This document shows positions 33,223 through 40,935 of a stretch of 64,000 bases of DNA, in pieces. Made by a program: the position numbers and the translations under genes. Below the pieces are notes generated by a model. That model was not told where the DNA came from. It saw only the letters and a program-made list of their open reading frames with translations, and made no database searches. The stretch comes from Oscillospiraceae bacterium (GTDB lineage Bacteria; Bacillota; Clostridia; Oscillospirales; Ruminococcaceae), in assembly GCA_021200775.1 (NCBI GenBank), contig JAJQGB010000016.1, positions 117,684-181,683 of the forward strand. Direction: 5' to 3'. How positions within the stretch are numbered: the first letter of the stretch is position 1; each line of letters begins with the position of its first letter.

Positions 33223-33465
33223 TCAGGAAATAATCTCGTACTGTCCGGCGGCGGTTTCCTTCGTCGCATACTCCGAAACGGAAAGTACTCTTACCTTCAG
33301 AGGATTCTTCCCAAGATTAATCTCAATGATGTCGCCGACCTTCACTTCATAGGAAGCTCTTGCGGGCTTGCCGTTTGCCGAGATTCTTCCAGCATCGCAG
33401 GCTTCGTTCGCAACGGTTCTCCGCTTTATAAGTCGGCTGACTTTCAGGTATTTGTCTAGTCTCAT
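33223..33465 (-). CDS. rqcP: S4-domain RNA-binding protein RqcP (YabO)
   Basis: An 80-residue S4-fold protein starting MRLDKYLKVSRLIKRRTVA, with GRISANGKPARASYEVKVGD, nearly the same as B. subtilis YabO/RqcP. RqcP binds stalled 50S subunits and helps RqcH add alanine tails during ribosome quality control. GGGAGAG precedes the ATG. The order spoVB - hup - rqcP seen here matches that around yabM-yabO in Bacillus relatives, supporting orthology. Confidence 0.9.
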   Translation of the reverse strand: MRLDKYLKVSRLIKRRTVANEACDAGRISANGKPARASYEVKVGDIIEINLGKNPLKVRVLSVSEYATKETAAGQYEIIS

Positions 33466-33498
33466 TTTATCTCTCCCTTTTAGAATCTAAAAAAACAA

Positions 33499-33516
33499 AG
33501 CCGACAAATGTCGGCT
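33499..33516 (-). terminator. Terminator after hup
   Basis: AGCCGACA and TGTCGGCT form an 8-bp stem with a two-base loop; on the minus strand TTTGTTTTTTT follows. Confidence 0.8.
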
Positions 33517-33526
33517 ATTGTTGTTA

Positions 33527-33796
33527 TCAAACAGACTCCTTCAGAGCCTTGCCGGGCTTGAAAGCAGGAACCTTTCTTGCGGGAATCTGAATCTTCTCGC
33601 CGGTTCTGGGGTTGATACCCTCCTTAGCCTGACGCTCTCTGACTTCAAAAGTTCCGAAACCGATGAGAGAAACCTTCTCACCCTCGGAAAGAGCCTCGGT
33701 GATTGCGGCAACTACTGCCGATACAGCCTTCTCGGAATCCTTCTTTGAGAGACCGGACTTATCCGCAACCTTGCTTACTAATTCAACTTTTGTCAT
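33527..33796 (-). CDS. hup: HU family DNA-binding protein
   Basis: An 89-residue HU. It starts [20 protein letters not shown], contains [24 protein letters not shown] (the DNA-intercalating arm with the conserved RNP-type proline turn) and ends [13 protein letters not shown]. It bends and compacts DNA. GGAGG lies 9 bases before the ATG. It is bounded by its own terminator and an AT-rich promoter gap of about 135 bp. Confidence 0.97.
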   Translation of the reverse strand: MTKVELVSKVADKSGLSKKDSEKAVSAVVAAITEALSEGEKVSLIGFGTFEVRERQAKEGINPRTGEKIQIPARKVPAFKPGKALKESV

Positions 33797-33931
33797 GATG
33801 ACTTCCTCCGTAATTATTTCGCCTACGCAAATGCAGATCCATAAGCTACATCTGCGCTCGCAAATGCGCCGGTAATAACCGACAAATCGATATACATATC
33901 TTACACTGATTTTTTTAAAAATACAAGAGTT

Positions 33932-35587
33932 TTATTCAAAAATTTGCGACCGAATTCGATTTTTGTGTGTTATGTCCAATAATTCTACCATCAAAATGTA
34001 GGTTATTATAGCAAATATAACAGAAATCATAAGAGAAAGTGCACCGGACAGATATGTTAGTGTGTACTTGTAAATATAAGTCGAGGCAATGCAGGAAACT
34101 GTACCCAAAATTGTGGGTATAACCGCCGAGTATAAGAGCCTGGGTTTTGTTCCTGTAAGCCGGTAGAGAACAATAACAGACACCATGCACATAGCAATAT
34201 ATGACACCACCGTCGCCAGCGCCGCACCCGAAAGCCCCGACCGGAACATCGGAATGAATATCATATTCAGCCCAAGCTTCAGAATCGCTCCGCCTAAGTT
34301 TATTTTAAGGGGAATATCCGTCCGCCCGAGAGCCTGAAGCATCGAGCAGGCGGAGCCAAGAACTGTCATAAACGCCGTCGAGGTGGAGAGTATCGCCAGC
34401 GGCAACCATGATACCGAAACCTCTGCCATCCTTGAAGGGAAGATTAGGCTGAGAATCTGTTTTGAATACAGGCACAGCCCGATTCCAGCCGGAATTGAAA
34501 TATAAAGCGAAAGGCAGATAACTCTTCTTATTTCTTTTGAAACGGCTTCACGGTTTCCTCTGGCGTTGTTTTCGGAAACCGACGGGAACGCACTTCTCCC
34601 GAAAACAGCGCAAAGCGACGGTGCAAGAGTGAATATCGACATCGAAAGCCCGGTGAATGATCCGTAAAGAAAGCTCGGCAGGTCTTTAAGGCTCACTCCA
34701 CTTTCAATAACCAGAGAGTATTCACTGACATATAGCTCCGGATTCTCACGAAGGCTTCTCCCAATCAGCATGACAATCGTCGACAAATCAATGGTGCCGA
34801 GTAAACTTGAAACAACGGATGCGAGTGAAATAGGCGCACAAAGCTTCACCAGTCGTCTGATGATTTCGACCTGCTCGGTTCTTTCCGGATTCTCACAAAT
34901 AACCGTTTTGTCTCTGTGGAACCTTCCGAAAATGATAAGACTGAGCATCCCTGCCATGTCAGCCGCCGCAGTTCCCAATACAGCCGCACAGGCAATAACC
35001 GGCAAAGCAATCTCAATTGCTTCTGCCTCAGTGGAGCAGTAGACCCCGAAAACCGCTTCTCCCGACTCGAAAAGCCCCAGAGCATAGCTCCTCACCGCCA
35101 TCGATAGCCCGAGCCCGACTATGAGCTTCACAATCGCATCGACTGTCTGCGACACCGACGACGGCGTCATATCTCCCAAGCCCTCATAGTATCCCCGAAG
35201 AATTGCCGTAATCGTCCCCAAAAACACGCAAGGCGAAATCGCCATAATCGACAGCTTCGCTTCTGGGATTCCAATCAGTCTCTCTGCTATAAAATCCGAA
35301 AACAAAAGGGGAATGAGCGTCAGCACAAGCCCAACAGCCCCGAAGAATATGACCGAAAGCCGCCTTATAAGTAACATTCTTCGCCTGTTTCCAAAAGCTG
35401 AGCTCTCCGAAACCATCTGAGCGACAGCTATTGACAGACTTCCGGCACACAGCGAGTATAGTGGCATGAATACAGCATAAGCTCCCGAATAATATCCCAT
35501 TCCGGTGCCGCCTAAGAGATTTGTAAGCGGAATTTTTAAAAGAAGCCCTGCCGCCCTCGAAATAACGACAGAGATTAAAAGCACCAT
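33932..35587 (-). CDS. spoVB: SpoVB-like MOP-superfamily lipid flippase
   Basis: A protein of at least 551 residues with about 14 membrane helices, of the polysaccharide-biosynthesis/MurJ-like exporter superfamily. GYYSGAYAVFMPLYSLCAGSLSIAVAQMVSE matches the SpoVB/YabM branch, needed for spore cortex synthesis, and hup and rqcP are next door. The ATG at 35587 has only a weak AGGT site and seems to lack the usual KK-L-G start. The frame stays open upstream through RKKTALAGS, which fits the family N-terminus, but no ATG, GTG or TTG is found there before the stop. See findings for the possible ACG start at 35620. Confidence 0.82.
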   Translation of the reverse strand: MVLLISVVISRAAGLLLKIPLTNLLGGTGMGYYSGAYAVFMPLYSLCAGSLSIAVAQMVSESSAFGNRRRMLLIRRLSVIFFGAVGLVLTLIPLLFSDFIAERLIGIPEAKLSIMAISPCVFLGTITAILRGYYEGLGDMTPSSVSQTVDAIVKLIVGLGLSMAVRSYALGLFESGEAVFGVYCSTEAEAIEIALPVIACAAVLGTAAADMAGMLSLIIFGRFHRDKTVICENPERTEQVEIIRRLVKLCAPISLASVVSSLLGTIDLSTIVMLIGRSLRENPELYVSEYSLVIESGVSLKDLPSFLYGSFTGLSMSIFTLAPSLCAVFGRSAFPSVSENNARGNREAVSKEIRRVICLSLYISIPAGIGLCLYSKQILSLIFPSRMAEVSVSWLPLAILSTSTAFMTVLGSACSMLQALGRTDIPLKINLGGAILKLGLNMIFIPMFRSGLSGAALATVVSYIAMCMVSVIVLYRLTGTKPRLLYSAVIPTILGTVSCIASTYIYKYTLTYLSGALSLMISVIFAIITYILMVELLDITHKNRIRSQIFE

Positions 35588-35622
35588 AGAACCTGCAAGC
35601 GCAGTTTTCTTTCTTGCCGTAA

Positions 35623-35684
35623 AATAACACCCTTTCTTTAAAATAAGCTTTGTACAAGTTTATTTTAAGAAAGGGTGAGTTATT
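35623..35684 (-). terminator. Large hairpin between the YwaF-like gene and spoVB
   Basis: AATAAC..ACCCTTTCTT.AAAATAA on the left pairs with its complement on the right over roughly 23 positions. On the minus strand it ends near GTTATTTT, so it can end the upstream gene, and its last arm carries the only good ribosome site ahead of spoVB. Confidence 0.7.
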
Positions 35685-35686
35685 CG

Positions 35687-36457
35687 TTATTCCGTCTTTT
35701 TCGGCTTCCTTATGTAAGGTATGTAGACGGCTGTTATGCCGACTGCGGCGAAAATAACAATTGCAAGGAAGTATAGCCGCCACTGACTTATGTCGGTAAA
35801 CGTCATCAACCAGCTCTGACTGCCGGTGAAGAAGAAGTTTGTCGCAAAGTCAACACTTATGAGTTCTCCGTTGACATACGTAGGCGAAGCGCAAAGTGCA
35901 TTGATATAGATAGAAGAGAATCCGAAAGTAAAGAACAGTCCCATAGTTGTGGCATACTGCCTTCTTCCAAGGTGAGCCTCCCTCGACATAGGAATGTATA
36001 CTCCTAAGACAAAGAGCATCGAGTGGTAGAGGAAGTACTGATATCCAAGCGGATGAGTGAATGCCTGTGAAGCGTCAATGCTGTAGGTGAATATGGTCGG
36101 GAGCAAAATAGCTCCGACAGCTCCGCCAATGCAGGTAGGATACATGAATCCCAAAGCAGTCCTCCGAAGGCTCTCGTTACTCGTAAGCCTTGCTATGAAT
36201 ATGAAAATAATCTGTAGCGAGCAGGGATTGAAGGGAAGCTGATTGAGCTCCAGATAAGGCGTCATCATTGAGCCGTCGCTCGACGGGACAAGCTTCACCA
36301 TGCTCGTAACCTTCGTAATCTCCGACAGCACCGCTATCACACAGCAAACCGTCAGAACGTTTTTCATCGGCGGTCGGTATTTATGCAAAAGCACAATTGC
36401 GACTGTAATCAGAACGAACGAGATTCCTATCCATATAATGTGATTAAGAGAGAACAT
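35687..36457 (-). CDS. YwaF/TIGR02206-like membrane protein
   Basis: A 256-residue protein with six or seven hydrophobic helices, starting MFSLNHIIWIGISFVLITVAIVLL. The LELNQLPFNPCSLQIIFIFIARL segment resembles the LP-CSL helix of the TIGR02206/YwaF family. Function is unknown in the family. AAAGGA lies about 11 bases ahead of ATG 36457; the longer frame upstream has no ribosome site. It sits 34 bp after the ParC-like gene and may be co-transcribed with it. Confidence 0.7.
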   Translation of the reverse strand: MFSLNHIIWIGISFVLITVAIVLLHKYRPPMKNVLTVCCVIAVLSEITKVTSMVKLVPSSDGSMMTPYLELNQLPFNPCSLQIIFIFIARLTSNESLRRTALGFMYPTCIGGAVGAILLPTIFTYSIDASQAFTHPLGYQYFLYHSMLFVLGVYIPMSREAHLGRRQYATTMGLFFTFGFSSIYINALCASPTYVNGELISVDFATNFFFTGSQSWLMTFTDISQWRLYFLAIVIFAAVGITAVYIPYIRKPKKTE

Positions 36458-36491
36458 TTGCGATGGATTCCTTTCAGTATTGCGACGGGGG

Positions 36492-38738
36492 TTACAGCGT
36501 GTATTGGTTCGGGTCTTCAAGATCCTTTGCGAACGGTCCTGCCGCCGGCAGGGTCTTCGTGCGGTACTTCGAGAGTTCTTTAGCCTTCTCTTCCGTAACG
36601 ATAACCGCCGAATCGATATAGCTTCCTTTAGCTTTTAGAGTCATCGCCTGAACGCCGATTGTGTTCTTCGTCGTCTTCGGGAGAATCATGCCGGTGTTGA
36701 AGAGAATCGCTCTGCCGTTTGAAGAGCGGAGCATAACGTCCGCACCTTCGCCGATATCGAGCATTTCGACAAGCTCCTCTTTATCTGAGTAAGCATTTTG
36801 TAGCATCTTTCTGTTGGTCTTCGTCTGATACGATTCAAGCGGAACTTTTGCAACCTTGCCGTTCTTGTAGACGAATAAGAGACATCCGCTGTAGTCCTTG
36901 GTTACAGCCATTCTGACGACAGTCTCGCCCTCCGAGAATTTGAGCGTGACGGGAATATAGTCTCCCAAGAGGCTCGCCTTCGAGTCTCCGAACTGAGCCA
37001 CCTTCGCCTTATAGACGTTGTGCATATTTGTGAAGAAGAGAAGCTCCGCCGAATTCGTAGTGTCAAACTCCTGCATCATGACGTCGTTCTCTTTGACCTT
37101 CTGCTCGCCGGACATTCGTAAGGACTGCGGAGTAATCTTCTTGAAGTAGCCTTCACGTGTCAGGAACACTCGGCAAGGATAATCCGCAACTGTCTTTTCC
37201 TCCTTCGGGAGCGGCTCGTCGGAAACGTAGATAATCTCCGTCCTTCTCGGCTGACCGTATTTTTCGGCAACTTTTTTCAGCTCGTCGATGATGATGAGCT
37301 TGACTTTTCTTTCAGAACCCAAAATTCCGTTTAACTCGTCGATTTCAGCCTTCAACTGCTCGACGTCAGCAAGACGGTTCAGGATAAATTCACGGTTCAG
37401 ATGTCTGAGCTTAATTTCTGCAACATACTCCGCCTGAATCTCGTCAATCGAGAATCCAATCATAAGGTTCGGAACAACGTCCGACTCCTCTTCAGTCTCC
37501 CTGACAATCTTGATTGCTTTGTCGATGTCTAAAAGTATCTTTTCGAGACCTTCCAAGAGATGCAGTCTTTCGTTCTTTTTCTTTAAATCGAAAGCCGTCC
37601 TTCTCTTGACGCATTCAACACGGAACTTGATCCACTCTCTTATGATGTCGTTGACTCCGAGTACTTTCGGGTAGCCGTTTACAAGGATGTTGAAGTTCGC
37701 CGAGTAGTTGTCCTGAAGCGGAGTCTTCGCATAAAGCTTCTTCATGAGAAGGTCGGGGTCGGTGCCACGCTTGACGTCAATAGCAATCTTCAAGCCGTCG
37801 AGGTCGGTTTCGTCTCTGATATAGGCGATTTCTTTCATGCCGTTTTTGGCAAGGTCGATGACTTTCTCGATGATTGCCTCAACCGTAGTCGTGGGCGGAA
37901 TCTCGGTAATCTCGATGCACCCGGCTTCTTTATCGAATATGTACTTCGCCCTTACTTTTACAGAGCCACGCCCGGTGTCGAAAATCTGCCTGAGCTTGTC
38001 CGGTTCGTTAATCATATATCCTCCGCCGGGGAAGTCGGGACCTTTCATAACTTCCAAAGCATCAAAATCCGGGTCTCTGATGATATTAATCGTAGCTTCG
38101 CAGAGCTCCCTTAAATTGAACGGGCAGACAGAACTCGCCATCGAAACGCCGATGCCGACGTTTGAATTTACGAGTATGGAAGGGAAGGTGACCGGCAGAA
38201 GCTCCGGTTCAAGCATTGTGTTGTCATAGTTCGGAACGAAGTTGACGGTGTCCTTGTCAATATCCCCGAAAAGCTCGTTGCATATCGGTTCAAGCTTCGC
38301 CTCGGTGTAACGTGGCGCCGCAAAAGCCATATCGCTTGAATACGCCTTGCCGAAGTTACCCTTTGAGTCGATGTACGGGTGCAAAAGCGCCTCGTTGCCC
38401 CGGGCGAGTCGAACCATCGTCTCATAAATCGCCTGGTCGCCGTGAGGATTAAGCTTCATCGTTTGTCCGACAATGTTCGCCGATTTGGTTCTCGGACCGG
38501 TAAGAAGCCCCATTTTGTACATAGTATAGAGAAGCTTCCGGTGGGAGGGCTTGAAGCCGTCAATTTCCGGGAAAGCTCTCGAAACGATAACACTCATCGC
38601 ATAGGGCATGTAGTTCTTTTCAAGCGTGACGGTAATCGGTTCGTCGACAACCGTTCCTGCCCCGGCGATATAGGCGTCGTGCTGGCGCTGCGTCAGCTTG
38701 ACCGGCTTGTCCTCGGTCGGCTTTTTCTTTCTTGGCAT
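36492..38738 (-). CDS. parC: Type II topoisomerase subunit A (ParC/GyrA-like)
   Basis: A 748-residue subunit. The breakage-reunion domain carries SRAFPEIDGFKPSHRKLLYTM, the quinolone-region segment NPHGDQAIYETMVRLA, and FAAPRYTEAKL with the DNA-linking Tyr. Several coiled-coil residues (430-500) and a shortened C-terminal part follow. It forms an A2B2 enzyme with the ParE-like protein directly upstream and would untangle daughter chromosomes. The departures from ordinary GyrA (for example NPHGDQ where GyrA has YHPHGD) mark it as the divergent clostridial topoisomerase IV branch rather than gyrase. Confidence 0.88.
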   Translation of the reverse strand: MPRKKKPTEDKPVKLTQRQHDAYIAGAGTVVDEPITVTLEKNYMPYAMSVIVSRAFPEIDGFKPSHRKLLYTMYKMGLLTGPRTKSANIVGQTMKLNPHGDQAIYETMVRLARGNEALLHPYIDSKGNFGKAYSSDMAFAAPRYTEAKLEPICNELFGDIDKDTVNFVPNYDNTMLEPELLPVTFPSILVNSNVGIGVSMASSVCPFNLRELCEATINIIRDPDFDALEVMKGPDFPGGGYMINEPDKLRQIFDTGRGSVKVRAKYIFDKEAGCIEITEIPPTTTVEAIIEKVIDLAKNGMKEIAYIRDETDLDGLKIAIDVKRGTDPDLLMKKLYAKTPLQDNYSANFNILVNGYPKVLGVNDIIREWIKFRVECVKRRTAFDLKKKNERLHLLEGLEKILLDIDKAIKIVRETEEESDVVPNLMIGFSIDEIQAEYVAEIKLRHLNREFILNRLADVEQLKAEIDELNGILGSERKVKLIIIDELKKVAEKYGQPRRTEIIYVSDEPLPKEEKTVADYPCRVFLTREGYFKKITPQSLRMSGEQKVKENDVMMQEFDTTNSAELLFFTNMHNVYKAKVAQFGDSKASLLGDYIPVTLKFSEGETVVRMAVTKDYSGCLLFVYKNGKVAKVPLESYQTKTNRKMLQNAYSDKEELVEMLDIGEGADVMLRSSNGRAILFNTGMILPKTTKNTIGVQAMTLKAKGSYIDSAVIVTEEKAKELSKYRTKTLPAAGPFAKDLEDPNQYTL

Positions 38739-38753
38739 TTTCTCTCCCTCCCT

Positions 38754-40733
38754 TTAACTGATATCAGCCATCTCTAGATAATCGTGTCCGTTGTTATTGA
38801 TGAACTCTTTTCTTGCGGACAGGTTGTCGCCGAGTAACATATCAAACATAAACTTTGTGTGCTCCGCCTCGTCGGGGGACACCTGAATCAGTCTTCTCGT
38901 CTCAGGGTTCATGGTCGTTAAGGACATCATATCCGGCTCGTTTTCACCGAGTCCTTTCGAGCGCTGGATGGTGAACTTCTTGTCGCCAATCATATTCATG
39001 ATTTCAGCTCGCTCGCTCTCGTCGTAGGCAAAATAGGTTCTGTCCTTCGTGTTGATTTCATAAAGCGGCGACTCCGCAATGAACACATATCCCTTTTCAA
39101 TAAGAGTAGGGCAGAGAGTGTAAATCATCGTGAGTACAAGGGTTCTTATCTGGAATCCGTCATAGTCGGCATCGGTGCAGATTATGACTTTATTCCAGCG
39201 GAGATTGTTTATATTGAATGAAGACAGCTCTTTGTTCTTGGCACTCTTGATTTCAACGCCACACCCGAGAACTTTCATGAGGTCGGTTATAATCTCGCTC
39301 TCGAAAATCTTGTTGTAGCTGGCTTTGAGGCAGTTAAGAATCTTTCCTCGAATCGGAATAACCGCCTGAAACTCCGCATTTCTTGCAAGCTTTACTGAGC
39401 CTAAAGCCGAATCGCCCTCAACGATATATAGCTCACGCCTCGAAATATCCTTCGTTCTGCAATCGACGAACTTCTTAACCATGTTCGCCATGTCAAGCTT
39501 CTCGGCATAGAGCTTTTTCGTGTTGATTCTGGTTTTCTCAGCACTTTCACGTGAGCGCTTGTTTATTAAGACCTGGTCGCATATCTTCTGCGCATCGTCC
39601 GGCTTCTCGATGAAATAGACTTCAAGCTGGTGCTTTAAGAACGCAACAGCCGCATCGTATATGAATCTGTTATTGATAGCCTTCTTGGTCTGGTTTTCAT
39701 AGGAAGTCTGCGTCGAGAACGAGCTCGAAACCATGACAAGGCAGTCCTCAATGTCGGTGAACTGAATCTTCGCTTCGTTTTTGAGGTACTTGTTGTTATT
39801 TTTCAGATAAGTGTCGATGTAGGAGGTGAATGCCTGCCGGACAGCCTTCTCGGTCGAGCCGCCATACTCAAGGAAGCTAGAATTGTGGAAATATTCCGCC
39901 TGCTTTATGGTTTTCGAGAACACAAAGGCAAAGTTGTACTTGACCTTGTATTCGTTCATGTCTTCTCTGTCCTTGCCCTTTCTCTCGGCACTCCAGAGCT
40001 GGGGAGTAGTCAGAGCTTCGTCCCCGACAATCTCGGTAACGTAGTCAAGAATTCCGTTCTCGTACAGATACTCTTCCTGCGAGAATCCACCCTCTTCGTC
40101 CTGATACCTGAGGACAAAGGTGATGCCGGGATTGACTATCGACTGCTTTTTCAGCAAATCGGTGAAATACTCTTTCTCGATAGCGATGTCGGTGAAAACG
40201 TCCAGGTCGGGCTTCCATCTAGTCCTGGTGCCGGTTTTTCTGGTCGAGACCTTTTCTTTCTTAAGCCCTCCGATGTTTTCGCCCTTCTCAAAGTGCAGGT
40301 TATACTTGTAACCGTCTCTCAGAACCTCGACGTCCATATATTCGGAGGAATACTGCGTAGCGCATGCGCCCAAGCCGTTCAGTCCCAAAGAATATTCATA
40401 GTTTTCGCCGGAGACGTTGTCATACTTACCGCCGGCGTAGAGTTCGCAATAGACAAGTTCCCAGTTATAGCGGTTCTCGCTCTTGTTGAAGTCGACCGGA
40501 CAGCCTCTGCCCATATCCTCAACCTCAATCGAGAAGTCGTTATATCTGGTGACGGTAATCTTCGAGCCGTAGCCTTCTCTCGCTTCGTCTATGGAGTTTG
40601 AAATTATCTCAAAAACAGAGTGCTTGCAACCCTCCAGCCCATCCGAGCCGAAGATAACAGCAGGTCTTTTCCTTACTCTGTCCGCTCCCTTCAAAGAGCG
40701 TATAGCTTCGTTTCCGTAATCCTTCTTAGGCAT
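38754..40733 (-). CDS. parE: Type II topoisomerase subunit B (ParE/GyrB-like)
   Basis: A 659-residue ATPase subunit. It starts MPKKDYGNEAIRSLKGADRVRKRPAVIFGSDG. The GHKL ATPase has EIISNSIDEA (Mg-binding Asn) and LGLNGLGACA (ATP lid). The TOPRIM part has YIVEGDSALGS, IPIRGKILN and TDADYDGFQIRTL, differing from the usual EGDSAGGS and DADVDGxHI. Start ATG 40733 behind GGAGG; the longer upstream frame covers the promoter. The ParC-like gene begins 15 bp after its stop, so the two form an operon. Confidence 0.88.
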   Translation of the reverse strand: MPKKDYGNEAIRSLKGADRVRKRPAVIFGSDGLEGCKHSVFEIISNSIDEAREGYGSKITVTRYNDFSIEVEDMGRGCPVDFNKSENRYNWELVYCELYAGGKYDNVSGENYEYSLGLNGLGACATQYSSEYMDVEVLRDGYKYNLHFEKGENIGGLKKEKVSTRKTGTRTRWKPDLDVFTDIAIEKEYFTDLLKKQSIVNPGITFVLRYQDEEGGFSQEEYLYENGILDYVTEIVGDEALTTPQLWSAERKGKDREDMNEYKVKYNFAFVFSKTIKQAEYFHNSSFLEYGGSTEKAVRQAFTSYIDTYLKNNNKYLKNEAKIQFTDIEDCLVMVSSSFSTQTSYENQTKKAINNRFIYDAAVAFLKHQLEVYFIEKPDDAQKICDQVLINKRSRESAEKTRINTKKLYAEKLDMANMVKKFVDCRTKDISRRELYIVEGDSALGSVKLARNAEFQAVIPIRGKILNCLKASYNKIFESEIITDLMKVLGCGVEIKSAKNKELSSFNINNLRWNKVIICTDADYDGFQIRTLVLTMIYTLCPTLIEKGYVFIAESPLYEINTKDRTYFAYDESERAEIMNMIGDKKFTIQRSKGLGENEPDMMSLTTMNPETRRLIQVSPDEAEHTKFMFDMLLGDNLSARKEFINNNGHDYLEMADIS

Positions 40734-40788
40734 TAAATCCCTCCGCAAATCTAGCGTCAAATTCGCATACTGAGCACAACATATAGTC

Positions 40789-40817
40789 ATTATAGCACAA
40801 CAAAATCCAAAGTGCAA
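40789..40817 (-). promoter_or_regulatory. Sigma-A promoter of the parE-parC operon
   Basis: Minus strand TTGCAC (40817-40812), 17-base spacer, TATAAT (40794-40789), 56 bp before the start. Confidence 0.75.
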
Positions 40818-40860
40818 TAGTTAATTTAGTGGCTAGTATGGAGTAGGGGAGAATAAAAAA

Positions 40861-40935
40861 AGCCTCCCCTGTCAAGGGGAGGGAACCGCCGCCGAAGGCG
40901 ATGGTGGAGGGGTGCAGTTGCCGAAGGCAACTGCT
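40861..40935. repeat. Palindromic intergenic repeat, copy 5
   Basis: CTCCCCT-type arms with AGGGGAG, a CCGCCGCC..GGCGATGG hairpin, GGAGGGG, and CAGTTGCC/GGCAACTG (40915-40933). It ends against the stop codon of the anti-sigma-like gene. The module order equals copy 3. Confidence 0.75.
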
